64,000 nt of DNA, from positions 878,501 through 942,500 of the forward strand of contig NZ_CP092471.1 in NCBI RefSeq assembly GCF_026168555.1, in the 5' to 3' direction. The stretch's first letter is position 1. Each line of letters starts with the position of its first letter. A program made the position numbers and the translations under genes. Below are positions 56,264 through 64,000 of this stretch, in pieces. The notes below the pieces were generated by a model. It was not told the DNA's origin. It ran no database searches and worked only from the letters and a program-made list of their open reading frames with translations. Source of the stretch: Qipengyuania spongiae. GTDB taxonomy: Bacteria > Pseudomonadota > Alphaproteobacteria > Sphingomonadales > Sphingomonadaceae.

Positions 56264-56788
56264 TCAGCTTTCTCCGAGCGGACGGGAGGCATCGGCCTTG
56301 GCGCGTTCGGCGGGATCGCCCGAGGTCTCGCCCACCGGTTGTTCGCCCGCCTGGCGCTGACGCTCGGCGCGGTCGGGATCGGCCTGCTGTTCCTCGCGCT
56401 GGCCGGCCTCGTCCTGCGAATTACCATAGGCGGCCTGAGCCTCGGGCTCCTTGCGCTCGTCGCCATCCGCCTGAGCTTCCATCTGCGAGGAGCCGTCCTC
56501 GGGCGCCTTGTCGATGTCGCTCGGTTGATTGACCTCGTACTGGTCGTATTCCGGACGCGCCTCGCCACCTTGTTGTTGCTGGTTGCCGCCGGAGGACTGG
56601 CTCTGCGACTGGCGGCCCTCCTGCTGTTGCTGCGGCATGGACTTGCCGTCCTTGTCGGCATCTTTCTTGTCCTGATCGGCCTGTCGCCGCGCCGCGTCCT
56701 CGCGCGGACCGGTGCGTTCGATGCCGCCTGGCTCGCTGCCCGGGTTGAGCGTCACGTCGCGGCTGTCGTCTGGTTCGTACTGTCCCAT
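56264..56788 (-). CDS. Disordered, Gln/Asp-rich hydrophilic protein
   Basis: A 174-residue protein very rich in Q, E, D, G and R with no hydrophobic core (for example QQQQEGRQSQSQSSGGNQ). It looks like an intrinsically disordered hydrophilin of the kind made under stress. GAAAGGAA lies before ATG 56788. The neighbouring DUF2171 genes and a similar small protein at 60297 point to a general-stress set. Confidence 0.6.
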   Translation of the reverse strand: MGQYEPDDSRDVTLNPGSEPGGIERTGPREDAARRQADQDKKDADKDGKSMPQQQQEGRQSQSQSSGGNQQQQGGEARPEYDQYEVNQPSDIDKAPEDGSSQMEAQADGDERKEPEAQAAYGNSQDEAGQREEQQADPDRAERQRQAGEQPVGETSGDPAERAKADASRPLGES

Positions 56789-57045
56789 GGGAATGTTCCT
56801 TTCCTCCGATCAACCCGCGCATGCGCCTGCCCGTTCCGCGGCCCGTCGCAAACGGTTCGCCGCTTATCCCCGAACCTTCGCCCAACGCGCCTTCGATTCC
56901 CGCCAGCGATCCCTTATATGAGTCGCATACGGCGTGGCCTCGAACACAATATGTGGTTGCTCTCACCCGGCATCACCCACTAGGTGTCCGCCCACGCGCC
57001 GAATTCGCGCCGAAGTTCACGAAGCATTCCCGGAGTTTTCGCCCC

Positions 57046-58116
57046 ATGTCCCTTCTCGAAGCCCGCAAGACCTACAAGCCCTTCGAATATCCCTGGGCCT
57101 ACGAGTTCTGGAAGCGGCAGCAGCAGATCCACTGGATGCCGGAGGAAGTGCCGCTGGGCGAGGATTGCCGCGACTGGGCGCAGAAGATCACCGAGCACGA
57201 GCGCAATCTGCTCACCCAGATATTCCGTTTCTTCACACAGGCCGATGTCGAGGTGCAGGATTGCTACCACGACAAATACGGCCGCGTGTTCAAGCCGACG
57301 GAAGTGAAGATGATGCTGACCGCGTTCAGCAACATGGAAACCGTCCACATCGCCGCCTATTCGCACCTGCTCGACACGATCGGGATGCCGGAATCCGAAT
57401 ATTCCGCCTTCATGGAATACGAGGAGATGAAGGACAAGCACGACTATCTTCAGCAGTTCGGCGTCGACAGCGACGAGGATATCGCCCGCACGCTGGCGGC
57501 GTTCGGCGGCTTCACCGAAGGGCTCCAGCTCTTCGCCAGCTTTGCCATGCTGATGAACTTCCCGCGCTTCAACAAGATGAAGGGGATGGGGCAGATCGTC
57601 AGCTGGTCGGTGCGCGACGAATCGCTGCACTGCGAAGGCATCACCCGCCTGTTCCACGAATTCGTGCGCGAGCGCGACTGCCTGACCAAGTCGGTGAAGG
57701 AAGACATCACCGACATCTGCCAGAAGACCGTGCGGTTGGAAGATGCCTTCATCGATCTCGCTTTCGAGATGGGCCCGGTGCCCGGCATGACGGCGAAGGA
57801 GATCAAGAAATATATCCGCTACATCGCCGACTGGCGGCTGGGCCAGCTGGGCCTGCAGCCGATCTACATGGTCGACGATCACCCGCTGCCCTGGCTGACG
57901 CCGCTGCTGAACGGGGTCGAGCACGCCAACTTCTTCGAAACGCGCGCCACCGAATATTCCAAGGGCGCGACCAAGGGTAACTGGAACGACGTCTGGTCGA
58001 GCTTCGACAAGCGCAACGGCGCCAAGACCAAGGCCGCGAACGAGGAAATGGTCGCGAGCGACGAGGGTCCGGGGCTGTTCGGGGATGAGGGTTCGGCGAG
58101 CGTGGCGGCGGAGTAA
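57046..58116 (+). CDS. nrdB: Ribonucleoside-diphosphate reductase, beta subunit (class Ia)
   Basis: A 356-residue diiron protein that makes the tyrosyl radical. Ligands are in EHERNLLTQIFRFFTQADVE, ETVHIAAYSH (radical Tyr and Glu/His) and DESLHCEGITRLFHEF. C-terminal tail ends after GLFGDEG. It is 3.3 kb from nrdA. ATG 57046 is the start of MSLLEARKTYKPF; the upstream frame is not coding. Confidence 0.95.
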   Translation: MSLLEARKTYKPFEYPWAYEFWKRQQQIHWMPEEVPLGEDCRDWAQKITEHERNLLTQIFRFFTQADVEVQDCYHDKYGRVFKPTEVKMMLTAFSNMETVHIAAYSHLLDTIGMPESEYSAFMEYEEMKDKHDYLQQFGVDSDEDIARTLAAFGGFTEGLQLFASFAMLMNFPRFNKMKGMGQIVSWSVRDESLHCEGITRLFHEFVRERDCLTKSVKEDITDICQKTVRLEDAFIDLAFEMGPVPGMTAKEIKKYIRYIADWRLGQLGLQPIYMVDDHPLPWLTPLLNGVEHANFFETRATEYSKGATKGNWNDVWSSFDKRNGAKTKAANEEMVASDEGPGLFGDEGSASVAAE

Positions 58117-58122
58117 GTTTAA

Positions 58123-59022
58123 TTGGAGGCGCTCAAGAATCTTGGGCGTCCGCCCTTCGCCAACTACGACCTCGTTGTATATTTCGGGGGAGGGCTTTTC
58201 GCTCTCCCTTTTTTATATCGTTATTTAATCCACCCCTTGGGCATTCCGATGCCGACATTTGTGATAAACCAGTCCCCTCAAATCACTTTAGAAGTTGTGC
58301 GTGGATTGACGATTTTAGTCGCCGTCTACATTTTGGGCCATCTCCTTGCTTTTCTAAGTAGTCAATTGATTGAAAAATCTGTCGATCGGTTCCTTGGCAA
58401 GATGAGCACCGCGATAATCATATCAATGAAGACCACAAAGGCTAGGAGAAACGAAGATTTAAAAGACATGTTTGGGAGAAGGGTTAAGAGGATAAAAAGG
58501 GACAACTCGCGTTTTACGGCTTCGGTCAGAGCGCTTTTTCACTTGCCAAATATCATTCATTACATCTTTGTGTACCGAATTGGAATATTCGGCTACCTAG
58601 ATACTCGTATTCCCCCAGAAGCATTCGAAATGGCAAAGAAAAGATACTCTAGAGAAGTTGTTCTTGGTAGTAGCGTCCGGTCGGATACCCGATGGTACAA
58701 ATCGCTGGAGTATTTTGTTATCAATCGAATTCCGAGTGCAGTTCCGAGGATGTATAACTATCTTGTCATGGCTGGATTATTTCGCAGTTTATCGTTTATC
58801 TTTCTCTTCTCATCTTGGTTCGTCATCGTATATTCGGTAGCGTTTTGGCTTTTTGGTACTTGGCCGTTGGGTCTAACGGAAAACGGAATCGGACCCGGTG
58901 CTGGATTTTTAGAGTGGATGTCTCTTTCTAGCCTGTCAGTATTTTCGCTGGTCGCTTATATAAAGTTTCAGCGACGGTACGCAGAGGAAGCAATTATGGC
59001 CCTAGCGTTCTCAAAGCTATAG
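58123..59022 (+). CDS. Hypothetical membrane protein, AT-rich
   Basis: A 299-residue protein with about four membrane helices (LVVYFGGGLFALPFLYRYLI, TLVRG-type second helix near 60-80, SLSFIFLFSSWFVIVYSVAF, SLSVFSLVAYIKF) and a basic cytoplasmic part in between. TTG 58123 begins 7 bases after the nrdB stop, with GGAG inside nrdB. Base composition is far lower in GC than its neighbours, which points to recent transfer. No family recognised. Confidence 0.7.
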   Translation: MEALKNLGRPPFANYDLVVYFGGGLFALPFLYRYLIHPLGIPMPTFVINQSPQITLEVVRGLTILVAVYILGHLLAFLSSQLIEKSVDRFLGKMSTAIIISMKTTKARRNEDLKDMFGRRVKRIKRDNSRFTASVRALFHLPNIIHYIFVYRIGIFGYLDTRIPPEAFEMAKKRYSREVVLGSSVRSDTRWYKSLEYFVINRIPSAVPRMYNYLVMAGLFRSLSFIFLFSSWFVIVYSVAFWLFGTWPLGLTENGIGPGAGFLEWMSLSSLSVFSLVAYIKFQRRYAEEAIMALAFSKL

Positions 59023-59107
59023 TCGTCAAAAGGCGTCTTTTACCTTTTGCTTTTGCAAGTTTCCGACATTTCGCTAATCAGCCTTGGGAAAGCGGCCGCA
59101 GAAGTTT

Positions 59108-59401
59108 ATGGTCCTCGCCCTCCTAACCCCACTCAACATCGCGCTCTACCTGATCGCGATCAACTGCGTCGCCTTCGCCAGCTTCGGGATCGACAAGGCG
59201 CGGGCGGAGAACGGGTGGCGGCGGACGAGTGAGTTGAACCTGCTTGCTCTGGCGTTGATCGGCGGGACGCCCGGAGCCTGTGCCGGGCGCAAGCTGTTCC
59301 GGCACAAGACCCGCAAGCAGCCTTTCTCCAGCCAGCTCCACACCATCGCCATTCTCCAGATCGCGGCGCTGGTCGGGCTCGGCGTCTTCCTGATGCCCTG
59401 A
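59108..59401 (+). CDS. DUF1294 family small membrane protein
   Basis: A 97-residue protein with DUF1294 signature: NCVAFASFGIDKARAENGWRR, ELNLLALALIGGTPGACAG, then RKLFRHKTRKQPF. Two or three membrane helices. The frame can start at TTG 59084, but ATG 59108 is preferred. Function unknown. Confidence 0.85.
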   Translation: MVLALLTPLNIALYLIAINCVAFASFGIDKARAENGWRRTSELNLLALALIGGTPGACAGRKLFRHKTRKQPFSSQLHTIAILQIAALVGLGVFLMP

Positions 59402-59573
59402 CAGCGCGGAGGCATCGTGCCGGGCCGCTCCCTGTCGGGCCTCGCGGTGTGGGCCCGTTGTCGTGCGACGCGCCGCCAGTTTCTCGCGCTCGCGGCCGTT
59501 CTCGCTGGACGGGTGCATTGCCCGGCAATAGCTTCATTTTCCTACACGCCCGAAATCTGCTTCACCCTCGCCG

Positions 59574-60038
59574 ATGAAGCACTATCCGCCCCGCGCCGCC
59601 CGCGCCCGTCATCTGCGCATTCCCGCCTTCCATCCCGTGCCCGTCCATCCGCGCGCCGACGGGTGGACGCATGAGCGGCAGGCGCAGTTCATCGGCTGCC
59701 TTGCCGAAACCCGCTCGGTGCTGGCCGCCTGCCGCCGCGTGTCGATGGGGCGGGAAAGCGCCTATCGCCTGCGCAAGCGGCCCGGCGCGGCGGGCTTCGC
59801 GGCGGCGTGGGATACGGCGCTGGGCCGGGCGCACGACAAGGTGAATCCCGCCAGCGCGAAGTCCACAGGCCTCGATGCCGCCTATCGCTTCCGCGTGGGC
59901 CGGCTGAAAGTGGTGATGTATGCCGGGCGCTTCACCGCCATCCGGCGGATTCCCGACCATTCCGCGCTCCTCCAGCATCTCGCCCGGCTCGATCGGGCGG
60001 TGGGGGACAAGCGTTCCGGCGAGGACCCGCAAGGATGA
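59574..60038 (+). CDS. Hypothetical protein with HTH-like segment
   Basis: A 154-residue basic protein. Residues about 30-75 (RADGWTHERQAQFIGCLAET, ACRRVSMGRESAYRLRKRPG) look like a helix-turn-helix. Similar proteins occur in many sphingomonads without a known role. The 258 bases downstream to 60297 hold nothing I can support. Confidence 0.6.
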   Translation: MKHYPPRAARARHLRIPAFHPVPVHPRADGWTHERQAQFIGCLAETRSVLAACRRVSMGRESAYRLRKRPGAAGFAAAWDTALGRAHDKVNPASAKSTGLDAAYRFRVGRLKVVMYAGRFTAIRRIPDHSALLQHLARLDRAVGDKRSGEDPQG

Positions 60039-60296
60039 AAGCCACACTGTTTGGCATGGGCGGGAGCGGTCCATCCGAAAACCACATGCCGCTGCGGAAA
60101 AAGGCGGTCGCGGCGAAGGTACGATGCAGTGCGAACCTCCTTAACATATGCGAATTTAGACCGCCATTTCAGTAGCTTGTCGCATCCAAGGGGCGTTGTG
60201 GCGCAAGTCCGGAAACCTTGGGGCCGACCCGTTCCTTGATCTTGCGTGACCCGATCCCCGAGCCACGAAATCGAGCACGAAGCAGAGGATGTGACG

Positions 60297-60461
60297 ATGA
60301 ACCAGAAGGACCAGAACCCCGACCGCAATCAACAGGCCGGACAGCGTAGCGGGCAGACCGATGCCGGCGAGGGCCAGCAGCAGGACTCCACCAAGCGGGG
60401 TCAGCAGACGGGTAGCCAGACCAAGAACCAGACCGGCACCCGGCAACAGCAGCGGGATTGA
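60297..60461 (+). CDS. Small Gln/Asp-rich hydrophilic protein
   Basis: A 54-residue disordered protein (NQKDQNPDRNQQAGQRSGQT) with AGAGGA before ATG 60297. Composition is like the 174-residue protein at 56264. Stress role is guessed from composition only. Confidence 0.6.
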   Translation: MNQKDQNPDRNQQAGQRSGQTDAGEGQQQDSTKRGQQTGSQTKNQTGTRQQQRD

Positions 60462-60664
60462 CACCCCCCTCGCGCTCACCCTCAGGCGCGACATGGCGGT
60501 CGCCTCCCTATCGGAGGCGGCCGTCTTGCATCGGGGTTCTGCCTCCCGCCCGCTCGCCGCGATCGGGAAGGATTGCGGGGGAAAGTGGATGCGGAGCGAA
60601 AGGGCGTTCGGAACGCCGTCCGCTCCAAACCATTGAGCTTGCAAGCAATAGGAGAACCAGAACG

Positions 60665-60979
60665 ATGACCGATCCCCTTCCCGAAGACGGCCCCTCCGGC
60701 ACCAAGTGGCTGTGGGTCGGCGTGCTGGTGCTGCTCGCCGTGGCTGCGGTGATCTTCTTCCTCAACGCCGATGGCGACGAGAGCCTCGAGACCATCCCCG
60801 ACGAAGCAATCACCACCACCGAGGAACGGCTCAACACCGAAATCGCGCCGCCCGAGACCGAATCCCTGCCCCCGGTGAACGGGACCGAGGATGCGAACAC
60901 CATCGTCGCCGATCCGACCGCTGTTCCGCCTTTGGCGACGCCGACGCCTGCCGGAACGCCGATGGCCGATACGCAGTAA
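60665..60979 (+). CDS. Hypothetical single-pass membrane protein
   Basis: A 104-residue protein with one helix ([20 protein letters not shown], about 15-35) and an acidic Pro/Thr-rich outer segment. AGGAGAACC lies before ATG 60665. It is 52 bases from argB. Function unknown. Confidence 0.65.
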   Translation: MTDPLPEDGPSGTKWLWVGVLVLLAVAAVIFFLNADGDESLETIPDEAITTTEERLNTEIAPPETESLPPVNGTEDANTIVADPTAVPPLATPTPAGTPMADTQ

Positions 60980-61031
60980 CGGGGCCCTTAGCCTTTGCGG
61001 GGGCGCGCCTTACGGGCTAAGCGCGCCCCCG

Positions 61032-61937
61032 ATGAACGACATGGACACCATCCGCGCCAAGGCGGAAACGCTGATCGAGGCGCTGCCCTACCTCCGCCGC
61101 TACGCCGGGCGGACCTTCGTGGTCAAATATGGCGGTCACGCCATGGGCGAGGAACGCGCCGCCCGCGAATTCGCCGAGGACGTGGTGCTGTTGAAAGCGG
61201 TCGGCATTAATCCGGTCGTCGTCCATGGCGGGGGCCCGCAAATCGGCGCGATGCTGGCAAAGCTCGGCGTCGAGAGCCGCTTCGTCGATGGCCTGCGCGT
61301 GACCGACAAGGCGACCGCCGATATCGCCGAAATGGTCCTCTCGGGCGCGATCAACAAGCAGCTCGTCGGCTGGATCGCTCGCGCCGGCGGCCGCGCATTG
61401 GGCCTTTCGGGCAAGGATGGCGGCCTCGTCACCGCGACCAAGGTCGAACGCACGCAGAAGGATCCGGAAAGCAATATCGAGCGGGCGCTGGATCTCGGCT
61501 TCGTCGGCGAACCGACCCATGTCGACACCAGCGTGATCGAGACCGCGACCGCTGCAGGGCTGATCCCCGTCGTCGCCCCGATCGGTGCGGGCGAGGACGG
61601 GCATACCTACAACATCAATGCCGACACGATGGCCGGCGCACTCGCCTCGGCGCTGGGTGCAGCGCGGCTATTCCTGCTGACCGACGTCGCGGGTGTACTC
61701 GACAAGAGCGGCGAGCTGCTCACCGATCTGACGCCCGCCGACATCGCGGAGCTGCGCGCCGACGGCACGATCGGCGGCGGGATGATCCCCAAGCTCGAAA
61801 CCTGCGTCCACGCGGTCGAGAACGGCTGCGATGCGGCGGTGGTGCTGGATGGGCGGGTGCCGCATGCCATGCTGCTCGAGTTCTTCACCGAACAGGGCGC
61901 CGGAACTCTCATCCGCGCCGAAGAAGACGGGCGCTAG
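61032..61937 (+). CDS. argB: Acetylglutamate kinase
   Basis: A 301-residue kinase that phosphorylates N-acetylglutamate in arginine synthesis. [11 protein letters not shown] (nucleotide lysine), [42 protein letters not shown] and [10 protein letters not shown] match ArgB. It is likely feedback-regulated by arginine, judging by the N-terminal helix of that type. Confidence 0.95.
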   Translation: MNDMDTIRAKAETLIEALPYLRRYAGRTFVVKYGGHAMGEERAAREFAEDVVLLKAVGINPVVVHGGGPQIGAMLAKLGVESRFVDGLRVTDKATADIAEMVLSGAINKQLVGWIARAGGRALGLSGKDGGLVTATKVERTQKDPESNIERALDLGFVGEPTHVDTSVIETATAAGLIPVVAPIGAGEDGHTYNINADTMAGALASALGAARLFLLTDVAGVLDKSGELLTDLTPADIAELRADGTIGGGMIPKLETCVHAVENGCDAAVVLDGRVPHAMLLEFFTEQGAGTLIRAEEDGR

Positions 61938-62012
61938 GCCTTTCCTACCCGGCACCCCGCCTGTAAGCGGGGCTTTGCAAACGAACTCCACCCTCGAAAA
62001 GACGGGACCGGC

Positions 62013-62303
62013 ATGCAGGCGCTCTACACGATCTACGAAATCATCGCGATGCTCACCAATGTGCTGGTGATGCTGATCATCATCCAGTTCATCATCGGGC
62101 TGCTGTTCGCCTTCAACGTGGTGAACAGCTCGAACGAGTTTCTCTCCAGCTTCTACATGGCGATCAACCGGCTGTTGGACCCGATCCTGCGTCCGATCCG
62201 GAACATCATGCCCAACACCGGGGCGATCGATTTCTCGCCGCTGGTGCTGATCATCCTGCTCAATGTCGTCCTGATCGTGCTGGGCGGGATCATCTACAAC
62301 TGA
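62013..62303 (+). CDS. YggT family membrane protein
   Basis: A 96-residue protein with two YggT helices and the signature [16 protein letters not shown]. It is near cell-division functions in other bacteria. It overlaps folD by one base, so the two are coupled. Confidence 0.88.
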   Translation: MQALYTIYEIIAMLTNVLVMLIIIQFIIGLLFAFNVVNSSNEFLSSFYMAINRLLDPILRPIRNIMPNTGAIDFSPLVLIILLNVVLIVLGGIIYN

Positions 62304-63196
62304 TGGTTGCCGAGACGATCGACGGGAAGGCCTTCGCCGCACGCCTGCGCGAGCGCGTGGGCGAAGCTGCCGCGCGGTTTGAGGAGAAGGCGGGGCGCAA
62401 GGCCGGCCTGGCCGTTGTTCTGGTAGGCGAGGATCCGGCGAGCCAGGTCTATGTCCGTTCGAAGGGAAAGGCCACGCTCGCTGCCAGCATGAACAGCTTC
62501 GAGCACCGGCTGGAGGCGGACACATCGCAGGACGATCTGCTTGCACTGGTCGAGCGGCTCAATGCCGACGATGCGGTCGACGGCATCCTCGTGCAGTTGC
62601 CGCTGCCGGCTCATATCGACGCGCAGGCGGTGATCGCGGCAATCGATCCCGACAAGGACGTCGACGGGTTTCATGTGACCAATGCCGGGCGGCTTGCGGT
62701 GGGGCAGGCGGGCTTCGTGCCCTGCACGCCGATGGGCTGCATGATGCTGCTGACCGACCGGCTGGGGGACCTTTCCGGACTCGACGCGGTGGTGATCGGC
62801 CGGTCGAACATCGTCGGCAAGCCGATGGCGCAGCTCCTGCTCGACGCCAACGCTACCGTCACCATCGCGCACAGCCGGACCAGGGATCTCGCCGCGGTGG
62901 TTCGCCGGGCGGACATCGTGGTCGCAGCGGTGGGACGGGCGGAGATGGTCAAGGCCGAATGGTTGAAACCGGGGGCGACGGTGATCGATGTCGGCATCAA
63001 CCGGCTGCCCCCCGCGGATGGCGAGGAAAAGGGCAGGCTGGTCGGCGACGTGGACTACGGTCCGGCCAGCCAAGTGGCGTCGGCCATCACGCCGGTCCCT
63101 GGCGGGGTGGGCCCGATGACCATCGCGGTTCTCTTGCGCAACACGCTCGTCGCCGCGCACCGCAATGCCGGGCTGACAGCACCGGAAGGGATTTGA
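62303..63196 (+). CDS. folD: Bifunctional methylenetetrahydrofolate dehydrogenase/cyclohydrolase
   Basis: A 297-residue one-carbon enzyme. YVRSKGKA (catalytic K), [47 protein letters not shown] (NADP) and [11 protein letters not shown] show it is complete. It overlaps yggT by one base. Confidence 0.95.
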   Translation: MVAETIDGKAFAARLRERVGEAAARFEEKAGRKAGLAVVLVGEDPASQVYVRSKGKATLAASMNSFEHRLEADTSQDDLLALVERLNADDAVDGILVQLPLPAHIDAQAVIAAIDPDKDVDGFHVTNAGRLAVGQAGFVPCTPMGCMMLLTDRLGDLSGLDAVVIGRSNIVGKPMAQLLLDANATVTIAHSRTRDLAAVVRRADIVVAAVGRAEMVKAEWLKPGATVIDVGINRLPPADGEEKGRLVGDVDYGPASQVASAITPVPGGVGPMTIAVLLRNTLVAAHRNAGLTAPEGI

Positions 63197-63201
63197 CCGC
63201 G

Positions 63202-63990
63202 ATGCGCCGCACTTTCTCCGCTGCGATTGCCCTAGCGGTCGGTGCTGCCCTGCTGGCCGGGTGCGCCTCGGGACCGCGCAAGCCGACTTCCCGCCAGATC
63301 GCGCGTATCGAACGCGCACTTTCCAACGCGCCGGGTGCGGCTCAACCATCGACCATCATCGCGACGGAGATAGCGTTCGCGCGGATGGCGCGGGACGAGG
63401 GGCAGTGGACTGCCTTCACCCATTTCGCGGCCGAGGAGGGGGTCCTTCATGGCGAGAACGGACCGATCGCCGCGAAGCCGTGGTTGGCGCAGCAGAGCAA
63501 TCCGCCCAAACCGGTCCAGTGGGGTCCGCGCACGGTGTGGATGAGCTGCGACGCCAGTCTCGCGATCAGCCAGGGGCGGTTTCGCGATCCCGAGGGCAAG
63601 GTCGGGATTTTCAACACGGTGTGGGAGCGGCAGGGCGATGGAACCTATCGCTATCTCTACGACGGCGGCGCGCTCGATAATCCGCAGCCGCCGCCTCCGC
63701 CCGCCGGCGAGGAAGATGAAGAGGTCATCGTCGTCACCGCGCTCGACACGGTGCGCGGCGAGGTGGCCGACTGTTTGGGACCCGGCAACCCCCTTCCTGC
63801 GGCGCCCTTTGCTCCGGCGAGCACGGGCGCCGAGATCGGTGGCACTCGTTCGGGAGACGGATCGCTCGTCTGGCAATGGCGTCAGGATGCGGAAGGATCG
63901 CGCCAGTTCCGCTCCTTCATCTGGCAGGGCGGCGAGTGGCAGGAAGCCGCGAGCTTCGACTTCGGCGCAGAGGCGGGTGGCGCAGAATGA
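63202..63990 (+). CDS. Hypothetical lipoprotein
   Basis: A 262-residue protein with a lipobox (LLAGC near residue 21) and a globular domain (about 50-255) with WMSCDASLAISQGRF and VGIFNTVWERQGDGTYRYLY, reminiscent of SnoaL/DUF4440-type lipoproteins. A Pro-rich linker with PPPPPAGEEDEE follows. ATGA overlap with the next gene shows coupling. Function unknown. Confidence 0.75.
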   Translation: MRRTFSAAIALAVGAALLAGCASGPRKPTSRQIARIERALSNAPGAAQPSTIIATEIAFARMARDEGQWTAFTHFAAEEGVLHGENGPIAAKPWLAQQSNPPKPVQWGPRTVWMSCDASLAISQGRFRDPEGKVGIFNTVWERQGDGTYRYLYDGGALDNPQPPPPPAGEEDEEVIVVTALDTVRGEVADCLGPGNPLPAAPFAPASTGAEIGGTRSGDGSLVWQWRQDAEGSRQFRSFIWQGGEWQEAASFDFGAEAGGAE

Positions 63991-64000
63991 GCGAACTCTT
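63987..64000 (+). CDS. Start of a downstream gene (partial)
   Basis: ATG 63987 overlaps the lipoprotein stop (ATGA) and opens MSEL before the window ends. Nothing more can be said. Confidence 0.4.

Overview
This window looks like the chromosome of a high-GC alphaproteobacterium of the order Sphingomonadales, most likely family Erythrobacteraceae. That is inferred from a CtrA cell-cycle regulator, a class Ia nrdA/nrdB pair, the style of the proteins, and the presence of sphingomonad-type conjugative genes. It splits into an accessory island (1 to about 29167) and a chromosomal segment (29168 to 64000).

The island ends on the right with a tyrosine recombinase (27827-29041) beside trmB; its left end lies outside the window. 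It carries in order: the tail of a sigma factor and a copper cluster (copA, copB, an NTF2-like protein, a PepSY protein, a DUF2231 protein and a lipoprotein, 214-5844); small plasmid-type genes with ssb (6131-8103); a replication and mobilisation block (HTH protein, a RepA fused to a TraF-like signal peptidase, DUF736, lytic transglycosylase, DUF3363 relaxase, an Xre/RES toxin-antitoxin pair, VirD4/TraG coupling protein, RHH protein, 8677-17040); a truncated DUF2285 gene and a LuxR regulator; an arsenic operon (arsR-arsI-arsC-acr3); a YnfA protein; a mercury cluster read leftward from a MerR-type promoter (merT, merP, a GDCCVxC protein, a frameshifted flavoprotein disulfide reductase) with merR divergent; and a quorum-sensing and signalling region (response regulator, luxI, phyH and two chimeric genes). 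No trb/virB mating-pore genes are present, so the element looks mobilisable at best.

The most striking observation is a reciprocal inversion of about 2.3 kb (about 25050-27355). Its ends fall inside a GntR regulator gene and a PAS/HWE histidine kinase gene and swap their halves. The leftward ORF at 24677-25198 starts as GntR and ends as kinase, and the rightward ORF at 26904-27812 starts as the PAS kinase and ends as GntR. Flipping the segment restores a luxI-phyH-gntR operon divergent from a PAS kinase. The kinase has also lost its ATPase domain through a separate junction with the response regulator gene.

The chromosomal part carries trmB, a TauE/SafE permease, ctrA, an M50 peptidase, gyrB, sdaA, a ZIP transporter, an acyl-CoA ligase-like enzyme, guaA, two endonuclease III paralogues around gloA, tldD, an ABC ATPase, nadB, nrdA, nrdB, argB, yggT and folD, together with conserved small proteins. 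Three patches look newly acquired: an orphan NPPF-type methyltransferase plus small HTH protein between guaA and an endonuclease gene (40923-41880), an AT-richer patch with a membrane protein and a GNAT acetyltransferase (53900-54850), and a membrane protein gene directly behind nrdB (58123-59022). No rRNA, tRNA or CRISPR was found.
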